A DNA stretch of 64,000 bases, taken from the NCBI GenBank assembly GCA_011316305.1, contig SAUG01000102.1, positions 124,001-188,000 of the forward strand, written 5' to 3'. The position numbers and the translations under genes were made by a program. Each line of letters begins with the position of its first letter. Position 1 is the stretch's first letter. The notes beneath the pieces were generated by a model, which had not been told where the DNA came from, ran no database searches, and saw nothing but the letters and a program-made list of their open reading frames with translations. The stretch is from Rusavskia elegans. Taxonomy: Eukaryota; Ascomycota; Lecanoromycetes; Teloschistales; Teloschistaceae. Positions 23,646 through 37,969 of this stretch are shown one piece after another.

Positions 23646-24962
23646 ATGCAGGAGCAAGATCCTCTGGTATCCGAATACCAACATGAAGAATCTCGACCAA
23701 GAGAAGCGGAAGCTCTTCAAACCCTGCGCAAGATCGCCAGTCTCGTCAAGCCCATCATGCGGCAACGAGGCTGGCGGGTTGGCATTCTGACAGAATTCTA
23801 TCCACCCGAGCAGAACCTCCTCGGCCTTAATTGGAACAGAGGACAAAAGATATGCCTACGGTTACGCTATCCTGCTGATGAAAGACAATTCTTGCCACTC
23901 GAGCAAGTGGTGGATACTATGTTGCATGAACTCTGTCATAACGTTCACGGCCCACACAACGAAGCTTTCCACAATCTTTGGAACCAACTACGAGATGAAC
24001 ACGAATCTCTACTCCGAAAGGGCTACACAGGCGAAGGTTTCCTTTCCGAAGGCCGCAAATTGGGAGGATCAACGCAAAGGATTCCCATGCACGAAGCGCA
24101 ACGACGAGCTCGAGCTGCCGCCGAGAAGCGACGTACACTTACCGCAGGATCCGGTCAGAAACTTGGAGGCAGCGGTATCCGGCGGGGAGCAGACATAAGA
24201 AAAGTCATTGCCGACGCCGCACAGCGTCGAATCGAAATCATGCGTGGCTGCGCCGATACAGATACCGCCCGTGTGCGGGAGATCGTCGATCAGACTAACA
24301 AGTCTGGTTCCAAAACCAAAGCCCAAGAAGACGACGCCGACGAGGAAGCTATTATGCTCGCCTACATTGATCTCGTACAGGAAGAGGAAAGGGAGAAATA
24401 TGGCAAGGGTTACATGCCGCCGAGCAGAGACAACCCAGCTGGATCTCAAGGTCGGTTTTCATCCACCCATGCCAGACCGGAATCATCAACGTCACCCCCA
24501 CCACCTCCACCGATCCCCCAATCTACCAAACCCAAATCTGGCGGAGAAGCAGTCCCCACTCACATCTTCGACCTCGACGACCCAGCGTCCGCAGCAGATT
24601 TTTCCTCCAGCTGGACCTGCAATATCTGCACTCTCGTCAACCCACCCAACTACCTTAGCTGTGACGCTTGCGGTACAGATCGACCTTCTCCACCTTCCTC
24701 CCCTATCCAGTCTCGTCGCCCACCAGCTCCTTCGTCAAGAAGTTTGGGCTCCACTTCAAAGAACAACATTAGGGCATCGAGTGATCGTTCACGCCTACCC
24801 AACAAGACTTCCAAATTCGAAAATATCCGATCGCTGAACGCGGAGATTGAACGGAAAGCGCAGGCGCAGCCGGTAGGGTGGCAGTGTGCGGGGTGTGGGA
24901 ATTGGATGGAGAATCAGTGGTGGACGTGTGGGAATTGCGGGATAATGAAGACGAGCTCATGA
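23646..24962 (+). CDS. Wss1-type DNA-protein crosslink metalloprotease (WLM domain)
   Basis: SUMO-linked metalloprotease that degrades proteins crosslinked to DNA; nuclear. Single exon, 438 aa. The WLM domain occupies roughly residues 1-190: start MQEQDPLVSEY, IASLVKPIMRQRGWRVG, NLLGLNWNRGQKICLRLR, and the zinc site HELCHNVHGPH (residues 94-104, HExxHxxxxxH). GYTGEGFLSEGRKLGG and a later GSGQKLGGS resemble the Cdc48-binding SHP-type motifs of the family. HIFDLDD at about residue 305 is a candidate SUMO-interacting motif. Two RanBP2-like zinc fingers follow: WTCNICTLVNPPNYLSCDACG (~322) and a C-terminal WQCAGCGNWMENQWWTCGNCG (~410). The start was chosen because MxExDPL is the conserved N-terminus. 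Two C-terminal fingers is richer than yeast Wss1. Confidence 0.93.
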   Translation: MQEQDPLVSEYQHEESRPREAEALQTLRKIASLVKPIMRQRGWRVGILTEFYPPEQNLLGLNWNRGQKICLRLRYPADERQFLPLEQVVDTMLHELCHNVHGPHNEAFHNLWNQLRDEHESLLRKGYTGEGFLSEGRKLGGSTQRIPMHEAQRRARAAAEKRRTLTAGSGQKLGGSGIRRGADIRKVIADAAQRRIEIMRGCADTDTARVREIVDQTNKSGSKTKAQEDDADEEAIMLAYIDLVQEEEREKYGKGYMPPSRDNPAGSQGRFSSTHARPESSTSPPPPPPIPQSTKPKSGGEAVPTHIFDLDDPASAADFSSSWTCNICTLVNPPNYLSCDACGTDRPSPPSSPIQSRRPPAPSSRSLGSTSKNNIRASSDRSRLPNKTSKFENIRSLNAEIERKAQAQPVGWQCAGCGNWMENQWWTCGNCGIMKTSS

Positions 24963-25334
24963 AGTTGGATCTGGTGATTTTTATTTGGCCTTGGCCGCGA
25001 TTTCTTCTGCGCATAGCGACGGCGCTTTGAGAGGACGAAATCATTGATAGGCACAGCGGGACGGTGTTCGATGTAAAGTGAAAGCTAATGCCATTGAATC
25101 TCAGATTGAAATGGGCCATTGTAATCTCAGACAACCTCCTCTGTTCGACCCTCACCTCATCATTCAGAGAATCACACATTTCCCAGGTAAACCACAAGAT
25201 CCTTCATCCACGTCTTCTCTGTCAGAAATACTATCAGGTGAATGTCGCTTCCGTGCCTTGTTTGCATTGGAACTATTCGTCGATCTCCCTATGGACGGCG
25301 TATGAGTAGCTGCGGCCGTTTCACTGACCTCTAC
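24963..25334. other. Convergent intergenic stretch
   Basis: A 372-bp gap between the 3' ends of WSS1 (+) and the WrbA-type gene (-). No gene seen. Confidence 0.6.
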
Positions 25335-26178
25335 TCACGCACCGCCGTGAGCTTTAGCGACGGTCTCGTAGAACATCTTGCCCTGGGCCGTAGCGACCTC
25401 CAACTCAAGAGGGGTGGGCTGGCGCGATCCGTCGGAATTCTAGGAGGATGAATTGACAAGTTAGCTCCTGAGGTGATAACAACGTGCCATTGGGGGGGGG
25501 GGAACAGGAGTAAACGGAAAACTTACGGCAAAGGTACCAGCACCCCAGGGCGAGCCACCATGCACTTCGTCCAAGTTTGCGAGTTGCGAGAAGACGGTCT
25601 TGTAGCCAAGAGGTACGTAGATCATGCCGTGGTGGGCAAGTGTGCTCATGGCGGCAATGCAGGTGGACTCTTGGCCGCCTCCGAGGGCAGCGGTGGAGAC
25701 GAAGAGGCCGGCGTATTTACCCCAGAAGCTGCCCTGCTGCCATTGACTACCCGTACTGTCGAAGAAGGCCTTCCATTGAGCGGGGAAATTGCCGTAGCGA
25801 GTGGGAATACCGAGGAGGACACCGTCGTACTGCTGAATCTTCTCGGGAGTGATAGTCGGGATGTCGGAGTCCTTCGGTGGAGCATACATCTTGTCGAGAA
25901 TCTCCTGGGGCAGGGTCTCTTGAACTCTGTGAGGATGATGAGTGGCCTCGTCGCCGGATTTTGGAGTGCTCACGGCATTCGACTTACTGATACAAGTCCG
26001 CAGAGCCACCAGCCGACTTGACACCGGCAAGTTCGGCCTCAGCCATCTGCTTGATGTGGCCGTACATGGAATACTGAGTGCAACCATAGGTGAGCAACAG
26101 GGCCCCTAGGGCCAGCAATATTGACTGTGAAAGCAATTGAAGATCACTCACATAGATGATAGCAATTCTTGGCGCCAT
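25335..26178 (-). CDS. WrbA-type NAD(P)H:quinone oxidoreductase (flavodoxin-like)
   Basis: FMN-dependent quinone reductase of the WrbA/Pst2/Obr1 group, giving two-electron reduction of quinones and oxidative-stress protection. Exons are 26,178-26,152, 26,073-25,988, 25,926-25,527 and 25,439-25,335; introns are 78, 61 and 87 nt; 205 aa. The spliced N-terminus [20 protein letters not shown] is the FMN-phosphate loop. [21 protein letters not shown] and the [10 protein letters not shown] flavin loop follow, then YVPLGY...[13 protein letters not shown], and a C-terminal helix ([17 protein letters not shown]). Length equals that of the family. Exon 1 is only 27 nt. Intron 3 contains an 11-nt C-run on the transcript. 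The 5' flank has an (AAC)n tract. Confidence 0.93.
25492..25502. repeat. Homopolymer run of 11 G (C on the transcript)
   Basis: Eleven consecutive G on the + strand, inside intron 3 of the WrbA-type gene, 24-34 nt after the donor site on the transcript. Confidence 0.9.
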
Positions 26179-26741
26179 GGTTCTTGATGTTGTTGATTTG
26201 TGCTTTTCGTGTTAAAAGAGGGGGGTAGTTGGGTGAGGCAGCAGGGAAAGAATGAGGATTTCAAGGAGGTTTATGAACAGGCGAGGGGGAGACGACAGCG
26301 CTGAGAGGTCGACTTCGAAACGTAACAACAACAACAACAACAACAATGAAACCCCCATGATTGCCGGTCCGTTCTTTATAACTCCTTACTACGGTACCTC
26401 CATGATCATTGCGTAAGTCGAGATAAGCTAACGGACGACGGATTCAGTTCTAGCTAGCCCCCGTTCTGGATTAGTGTCCTAATGCTTAGCAAGCCTGATA
26501 AATCGTTGGAAATCAACTGACTCATCATGTACGGTAGTCCAAGGATGAGAAGCTGTACTCACTGCCTTGACTGCATGCATCTGCCACATCCAACGTGCTT
26601 TCGCTCCTCAGCCTTTTTAACCGAGCAACTCCCTTGTACATCGTGCAGCGCCCTCTCTTCCGAGGAAAACTCGTTGCTGAAGTGAGGTGCTGACCCAAGG
26701 CTTGGGAATACGTTTCGATGCTATGATAATAGCCTTTGGCC
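26179..26741. promoter_or_regulatory. Upstream region of the WrbA-type gene / 3' flank of the helicase gene
   Basis: A 563-bp gap between the helicase stop (26,742) and the WrbA ATG (26,178), both on the minus strand. It contains the (AAC)n tract at 26,324-26,346. The helicase terminal intron makes it look as if coding continues to 26,525, but that frame is read-through of the unspliced intron. Confidence 0.5.
26324..26346. repeat. (AAC)n microsatellite, 23 bp
   Basis: Uninterrupted AAC repeats (seven full units plus two bases) about 150 bp upstream of the WrbA-type start codon. Confidence 0.9.
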
Positions 26742-29944
<3,203 letters not shown>

Positions 29945-31314
29945 GGGAGAGACAGTACACAATAAAAATCAACTAGCGAGCGCCATACTCTGATGATGTC
30001 GAAGGTATGAAACAACAAAGTGAAGAAAGAGAGAAAGCACCCATTACGCCGATGTGTCCCGTGATGATCGTCAATTTCCAGAAGAATTCCAGCAGGAGAG
30101 AGCAAACATGAGGTTGCGTGGTCAATATAAGCTAGCAGACTCTAGGCTTAGAGCCTTGGCAAAAGAGACGACCGAGACGACACCAACCCTTCAGATTACC
30201 TTACTCCGTACTGGACCAGCAATTCAACGCACGAAGTAGGCGAGATAAGGACTCGCTCTCTCTTGCTAAAAATTATCGAAGGCATCCTTGAGTAGGTAGG
30301 CCAACATTGAGATGGGTAGAATGGATTGAGGAGACTCGATTTGCGCAAGTCCCGTCCAAGCGCAACCACCCGAGATCATCAAAGGCCCCAGGCTGAAATT
30401 GCTAAAGGTAGCGGAGAGTGCCATGACACTCTTGAGACTTAGCTGACATCCGGAAAGGGCTCAATAGGGAGGGTGAGTGTTGCAAACCAGAGCCTCATGA
30501 ACGACCACCCGGCCAGACTGAGTGAGATACACGTCACGAGACCCTGAACCTCGCCGTGAAAGAATCAATCAATCAACCATCTCGATGGAGAAAGCAAGAC
30601 GTGTTGAAAGATACAGTATATTCCGCAATCCTCAAGCATGGCGCAGTGTACAAGGCCCCGAAGATGAGCCGTCATTGGAAGCGAAAAAGGCCACGGACAG
30701 AAATCATTCCGCTTACGTGGTAATAGTTGAAGAAAAGGCACGGCTACCGTCCGTTGGCTTCAGCTGGGATTATATTCAGCGAGGAGCAAGGGAGAAGATG
30801 TTGGTTGTTGAGATGGATGCTTGTCTCAGGTCTTCAAGTTCCATTTGGTGCCTCCATTAGTCTAGTCTCTTGGCAGCACCCGCGTTGTTCCTCCAGATAT
30901 GTTAGCTTCGAGATCTCACAATCATCTCCATTATTACTACCGTACTCGCCCACAGCTTTCCGTATACTAGGCCGCTGCAACCCCTTCGCCTCCCGCGCCA
31001 ATCAATCCAGTCTCGACGCCAGATTGGTAACTCATCCCTCAGCAATTTGCGATAAATTGACAGAAGCCATTGCGCCGGAAGCAGAGGTTGCCTTGCTTGA
31101 TTTTCCCAATGCCTCTTCTGATATGTCGCTTGGCCAGGTGACAGCTCATCCACATGCAGCGCAGACGTAGTTCGGCCTCCTACCACACTCCTTAACCTCT
31201 TACCGACCCACTTCTCTCGCTCGCCTTCCTGTCACGCTGGCTCGCGGCTGCACAAGCCAGTCGTATGACCGGCTTCGCCTGCCCGCACCCGCCGACTCCC
31301 TGTGAAGCCTCGCT
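29945..31314. promoter_or_regulatory. Divergent region between the helicase gene and SNT2
   Basis: 1.37 kb between opposite ATGs. Open frames inside (for example 30,522-30,860 +) have no protein-like character and are not called. The right end holds an overlapping upstream frame for SNT2. Confidence 0.55.
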
Positions 31315-31450
31315 ATGGCGGATGACTCCCATGAATTTTCTGAAGAACAACATCATGCATCGCCAAAGACCGCGCCGCTTGATGGCAAGTCCAGTGCGTC
31401 GGCTAACACCCCTCTGCCACCGGCGCCCTCGACCTCGCCTTCCACTTTAG
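31265..31450 (+). other. Upstream reading frame overlapping the SNT2 start
   Basis: An ATG 50 nt before the SNT2 ATG opens a 61-codon frame in a different phase that runs over the SNT2 start and ends at 31,450. If the mRNA includes it, scanning ribosomes would have to bypass it. The product has no recognisable features. Confidence 0.35.
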
Positions 31451-34400
31451 TGGATCCTTCACCACCTTCGTTGCCCGAGGCAGCACCCGTCAAAACTGGC
31501 TCCGTGGAGTCGCAGCCAATGACCACAACCTCATCTACTTCATCCACGCTTCCAGCTCGGCTACAGCCTACCATGGACGATACCGGACCATCGCCATATG
31601 GTACCCGATCTCGAAACCGTGGAGGCAACGCGCGGATCAATTACGCCGAGGATCGTGAACTGGACATGGATTATGACTGGGCTCCTGCCTCGAAAAAGCC
31701 TCGAGACTCGTCAACCTCCGCTTCATCGACAAATCTGCAAGCCGAAGATGTCGACAACACAGGCGTCAGCACTCGGAGGCGTTCTCTTACCACAGCAGTA
31801 TTGCCGCCGGCCTCGAAGGGTGGTAATTCTACTGTCCCAAAAGACCCTATCCCAGGACTGTCCAGCTTTCCTGTGCATTCTGAGCCCGGACTACCGACCC
31901 AACAAACGTCGAAAAAGCGCAAAGCGCCTGGTGCCGCTCCAGCCACTCCCTCGAATCCCTCGGCAACATCGAGCGCTACGAGTAGTAAAAACATTTCTCG
32001 GAGGGCTGCTACTGCTACACTGACCAATAGCTCACGAGCAACAAATATGCTTAGTTTCGAGGACTCCAAAGGCTATCTCCAAAATGGCGGATTGAGGGCG
32101 GATGACGGTACGGTGCTAACCGTCAATGGTATGTATCTGTCAACAAGCGCTCTCATCGCTGTAGCCGACCCACAGTGCTACATTTCGACTCTTGTGGTTT
32201 TTGCTGACCCGACCCAGATCATGTTTACCTTGTGTGTGAGCCGCCTGGCGAACCTTACTATTTGGCCCGGATCATGGAGTTCCTACATGCGAAGAACGAT
32301 CACAAACTCCCTATTGAGTCGCTCCGTGTGAATTGGTACTATCGACCGCGGGACATAGGGCGCAAGGTCACAGATACTAGAGTTGTTTTCGCCTCAATGC
32401 ATTCGGAAACCTGCCCCATCACTTCCCTCCGGGGCAAATGTCACATAGCACATCGGCATGATATAGAAAACCTGGACGATTTCCGCAAAGTCAAGGATAG
32501 TTTTTGGTATGACAAGATGTTTGATCGCTTTATCCACCGTTACTACGAGGTCATCCCAACGAGTCAAGTCATCAATGTACCAGTCAAGGTCAAAAAGCTA
32601 CTGGACGAAAGATGGAAATTCGTCATCGTTGAACAAGGCAGAGGAAAGGAACTGACAAGCGCTATTAAGTCTTGCAAAAGGTGTTCAGGGTATTGTGCAA
32701 GGTGAGTAATGCGCCTTCCAAGTATCATGAAGGGTGCTGACCATGGCATAGTAACGATTCTGTCGATTGTGCAATGTGTAAGAATACGTATCATATGAAC
32801 TGTGTTCGGCCACCGCTACTGAAAAAGCCGGCACGAGGATTCGCTTGGTCTTGCGGACCTTGTAGTCGCAAACAGGAAAGAAAGCTGGAGGCTCGCAATA
32901 TTCCACATCTCAATGAAAAGGGTAACGAAGGCGAGGAAGAAGAGCCTTTTGATGAAGAAGAGGAAGAGCATGGAGGCGCTATCAACTCGAACGGTACAGA
33001 ATCTGAATCGCAGGCGGCTGGGACTCGTCCGGCAACTGCTGAGCAGGTTGCACAGGCAAAGCTTTGGCCGTATCGATATCTTGGTATACATTGTCGAGTC
33101 GAGGACGCACTCGATTACGATGATCGTATCTATCCCCGTGCAAGCTCTCGTCTGGGGCCGAAACACCAAGCTAATGTCGTTGTCTGGCATGGCCAACCAG
33201 TTGAGCTCGTCAAACCTGCCGAGATCAAGAGAAGGTATATGAAAGGTGGAGGTTACAAAAAGGATGGGAAACCGAGTAAGGACAACGTAGCTACTGTAGA
33301 AGAGGACAAGATGGCAAAGGAGAAACGTCCCCGGTGGGTGATGGATGAGCCTTACGGCTATGTCCGTCGTGGCGAGGATCTTCCCAACGATGACTCCAAG
33401 AACACTGCGAAGGTACAATTCCGCATGCCCGAGGTTGGAGATGTTTCAACGAGAGGTGTAGGTCAGTGGATTAGCGACCCATCGGACCCGGATCAACGCG
33501 AAAAGGTCATCGACGAATACATGACGCACGCCAAAGCCAAAGCATCCCATATCGGGGTCAAAGAATATTCGACGAATTTCCTGGACAAAGCCCTAGAATT
33601 GCTATACAAAGAGAATTTCAATGTTCAGCGGGCCTTAACGTCTCTTGATAGCGTCCAGAAACGAGCTGATCTCAAGGAACCGGAATTGACCAAAGAGGAG
33701 CTTAGAAGATTTGAAGAGGGTGTGGCAAAGTACGGGTCAGAGCTTCGAAATGTTTCACGCCATGTTGGCAAATCCCGCAAACATGGCGAGATCGTACGCT
33801 TCTACTACATGTGGAAGAAGACGCCTCGTGGGCAACAGATATGGGGCAGCTACGAGAATCGGAAAGGGAAAAAGCACGCCAAGCAAGTCGACTCGAAACT
33901 GGTAGATGATGTTGCCGACGAAGTCGATGACTCGGCTTTCGACAGTGTCAAAGCCTTTAGCCGCAAGAGAAACTTCGAGTGTAAATTCTGCTCGTCAAGG
34001 AAATCCCCGCAATGGCGTCGGGCTCCTGGAACGGCTCCTGGAACGACAGTGCCAGTCGATTCCAGTTCGAGAAACAGCAAAGACAAAGGTGATCATTTGA
34101 TAGTCGCGCTTTGCCAGCGGTGCGCGGGCCTTTGGCGGAAGTATGGCATCCAATGGGAGAACATCGACGAGGTAGCCAAGATGGTTGCCAACAATGGCGG
34201 CAGGGCCTGGAGGAAAAAGATGGATGCAGCTTTCCTTGCAGAGCTTATAAGTGCGAACGATATGAGCTCGATTGGAGTCAGCAGCGCTACAGCAGCAACA
34301 GCAACCGCCAATGGAGTCGAAGTTCCACCAAGCTTGACCATCCAGCCAGGCCAAGAAGTCTCCAAGAAGCGGCAAAAGATCGAAAACCAGGTTGCACAAG

Positions 34401-36640
34401 CTGTGCCAAATGGTCCGATTGTTGAACCTCCGAAGAAGAAGCCAGTAGAGAAACCACCCGAGCCATTGATACCTGAACAACCGGTCGCCAGAGTTCTCCC
34501 GTGTGCAGTCTGTTACGAGATGGGTGACCAGCGCCTCTCTTGTAAGCATTGCAGACTGACCGTTCATCGCAACTGCTACGGGATTGCCGAAGGTCGTCCG
34601 ATCAGCAAGTGGTCGTGTGATACCTGCTCCAACGACACAGTGCCGCAGATTTCCACATCGTACGAATGTGTGCTTTGTCCTGTCACGCACAATGAGCAGG
34701 ATCTCTTGGAACCTCCAAAGGTATCACACAAAAAGAAGAGCGATCGAGAACGGGAGAAAGAACGTTTAGAACGTGAAATGGTCCTGGAACACACCGAGCA
34801 GTATCACCGGCGTCAAGACGAGAGCGGCAGACCCAGGAATCCCCGTGAACCATTCAAGCGAACGACTGGGAATCGCTGGGTACACGTCTCCTGTGCTGTG
34901 TGGCATCCAGAAATCAAATTTTCCAATGCTGCCAGCCTCGAAGCTTCCGAAGGCTTCCAATTCATTCCTGCCACCAGATACCAACAATATTGCAAGCTGT
35001 GCAAAAGCAATACCGGAGCTTGCATCAATTGCCATCAATGTGCAGCTACTTTCCACGTCGCCTGCGCCGTCCAGTATGGCTATTGGCTAGGTTTCGATGT
35101 TACGCCGGTCAAAGGGTCGCGGAAAGATATTGTCAGTACGCTGACCATTGGCAACGAGACTGGCAACGTGACCCCGGTTGCATACTGCAGGGAACATACA
35201 GTCAAAGCAATCGTGCATCCTATCAACGAAGCGGTCGAGGAGTCTTCACTGAATGCATTGCAACTGTTCGTAAGAACGTACAAGCAAGCCGACCTGTCGC
35301 TGACTGGCACTGTGCGCAAAGCGGCCATGATGAACTCTGTTACCCGGGAAGTGGCACAAGCTACAGGTGCCGGCCATCGTGGTTCAATATCAAACCCGGG
35401 CATTGCTCCGAGGAGCTCGAGGGTGTCTCCAGCGGCTGCTACGGTGAGATCCGAAGAGTTCGATGAGGATGGTGACAGGGTTGTGCATCTTAGTGACAAC
35501 GTCGTCGATGAGCCGACAAGGAAAGTCTGTGGCTCTTGTGGCCATGACGCGAGTCCAAAGTGGCACAAGGTGGAAAAGAAGACCTCTCCAGCTGCGAATG
35601 ACCAGATGGATCCGGTGGACAACGATCGACGTTCACAGCCAGATGAAGAGTGCACGACCACGAACGGTCCTGTTAATGGTGCGATTACGCATCATCCAGA
35701 GGCATTGCGAGACGAAGCTACGTCTGGCGAGCGGGATGTTGGAGATGGCATGAACGGCGTCCGGGACAGCCAGCACGGGTCCCCTACGTTGATGCCTCGA
35801 GACCCCGAGGACTTGGACGGTGATCTTGAGTCTTCGTCGGAGGTACCAGATGCAGCGACCTACCTATGTCATAAATGCTACCTCAGGAAACTCCGCAACC
35901 CAACTCCTCCGCCAGCGACGGAATACGGCATGGACGGGTCACAGCCAGAGCATCGTCCTAACGTTGTCGACACACCGTCACCACCGCCGCCGCCTCCTCC
36001 TCCTCCTCCACAGCCCCTGTGGCCGTTTCCCCCCTCAGCCTCAGCACACGATCGTTATACCGGATGGCCGGGACCTCCGCCTGTACACTATGCTGGACCT
36101 CAACGGCTAGCAAATGGCATCCCACCGTCCCCACCAAGTGCACCGCCGCCCCTCCCGACACACTTTCCTCCACCAACGGGTCAGTACCACAACGGCGGGT
36201 ATCGACATGGGCCCTCTCACCATGAGATGGGGCCGCAGCGGGCGATGAACGGGATAGCGGGTCCTTACCATGGGCCCCACAGCAACTCGGGGCACTTGGC
36301 CGCAGCGCCGTACAGCCCGCACGCCCTCGCACCCTCTCGGATGCAGCACGGTGGAGCCGGTGCACGTGATATGATTTCTCCGCGGATGCAGCATCAACAG
36401 CCAATGCACGGGCCGCATGGACCGCCACGAGCGGAGGAGAACCCCTTCGCAGTGCCTTTTCAAGCGCACCGATCGCCGAGGCAAGATCACCAGGGCATCT
36501 ACGGAAGTCCGCGTGGAGTGAATGAGCGGCCAGAGACGCCTCCTGGGACGATGAACCGTGGTGGGGTGTGGGCTGGGGGCGATGGCAGGCTGAACAACGG
36601 AGCCAGCGAGAGCCCTTCCCTGCGTAACCTTTTGCATTAG
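31315..36640 (+). CDS. Snt2-like chromatin regulator (BAH-PHD-ELM2-SANT-GATA-ePHD)
   Basis: Multi-domain chromatin reader, homologous to yeast Snt2, a histone-binding partner of Rpd3-type deacetylase with E3 ligase activity. Exons are 31,315-32,128, 32,218-32,701 and 32,752-36,640; introns 89 and 50 nt; 1,728 aa. Domains in order: disordered Ser/Pro/Thr-rich N-terminus (1-260); BAH (~262-405, with YLVCEPPGEPYYLARI); PHD1 with C424/C427/C439/C442/H447/C450/C467/C470; ELM2 (~655-740); SANT (~749-800, RFEEGVAKYGSELRNVSRHV); GATA-like finger 1 (CKFC...CQRC, ~842-905); PHD2 (~1,016-1,065); extended PHD (~1,069-1,255); a second GATA-like pair (CGSC ~1,358 and CHKC ~1,471) split by ~110 residues; a polyproline stretch (~1,510); and a long Pro/His/Gly-rich tail. 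The second intron falls inside PHD1. The start codon is the first in frame. An overlapping upstream frame is noted separately. Confidence 0.93.
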
Positions 36641-37969
36641 TATTCCCCGTCTCCTTCATGGGGATACGATCTGGCGTTGATAGAAGGCTGAGGGGAGGCA
36701 GCCATCAGAAGTTGGGATCAGGCTCATGGATGGCGACGTTCTCTTCCTCTCTTATGATACCATGTAGGGATAGTGCATGTATGCCGGGGGGAGGGGAACT
36801 GGAACAGGTCCACGGACTCGTGTACGATATAGACTTCAGCGCGTCCAAGTTTATAGACTCCTTTTGGGAGCTTTACGCGTTATTCCGCTGCTTCTACCTC
36901 ACTCTCATATTATGACATGAAAAGCCGAGGTATTACCTGGATGCAGGGTCCATAGATCTTGCATTGATCTTTTCCAATGTCTCGGGCAAACATGCTGCGA
37001 GCAAGTGGAGTGTGACGGAGAAGTGGCGAATCGGTTGGATTAGGGATTTCACTCTTTCCAATTTCAGGGGGTGCCAAGAGTGCTTGGCATTTTCTTCAAT
37101 GACGCTAGGCCCAGATCGATCCATGGCTTCAAGCACGCCATGCGAAGTCAAACAACGTGCAATTGATTGTCCCGTGGCCCACATGGGCGGGTCACGTCGA
37201 TAACCTAGAAAGCATCGACAGCCCGAGACAGCAGGGATAACGACAAGAGTGTGGGATGCTCCCGTCGATCGTGTGGAGCTGGGAGAGCTTTTCTTCACTA
37301 CTCCAGGCACACGTTACGCCATGAGTCGACCATACGGCAATCACGCCATCGTGGGCACGACAAAGAGCGGCCGAGATTGCCATTGATGGTCCCTCGTTGA
37401 TTGACAGCTACCGACTTTCCCTTAGGTACTATACCTATGCTCAAGGTGGCGTATCGTCATGGCCGGCTATCGTGCTGCTTTCCCGGTCCATGACATATTA
37501 AATACGCTCTCACGGCGGATCTCGGCCTTGTTGTTCAATCTCTCTTCAAGCTTCCCCGTCACACCATCCTGTTTCTCTCCGCTTTGTCATGACTCTGCTG
37601 GGTTGATTGGTATTGCGTGCTTGCATCTGTATCTGCACCTATCCTCCGACACGCGGTCGGACAGCTGTCTGCAGCTGCATGCTGCACCCCTCTTGCTGCG
37701 AAGCGAGAAGCTACTACGCTATCGGGATTGCCCAAGGTGTGACCATCCAGACGTCGCTCTCTTGTTGACGGGAAAAGGGTTCTCGAGCCAGGCGGCCCAG
37801 GTCTGGTTGACATATAACCGTCTCTATCCTTGAGCCATTCTGCCATCCCTAGCTTCTCCTAACCGTATGAAGCCCTGAACATCGGACGCATTTCTATTCC
37901 ATCGTTCCGACTTCAAGCAACCCCCATTTTGGAATCATTGAATGCCCACTCAAGAGGCGCTGGAGAACC
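36641..37969. other. 1.3-kb intergenic stretch upstream of the sulfate permease
   Basis: No gene supported. Several open frames on both strands (for example 36,933-37,310 - and 37,459-37,833 +) look random. I searched by eye for tRNA-like B-boxes and found only a poor match near 37,785, which does not fold as a tRNA. Confidence 0.5.

Noticed and set aside
30522..30860. 112-codon + strand frame upstream of SNT2
   Set aside because: Random-looking charged sequence without homologous features or splice context.
37720..37840. Possible tRNA near GGGTTCTCGAGCC
   Set aside because: The motif differs from the B-box consensus and the flanks do not pair as tRNA arms on either strand.
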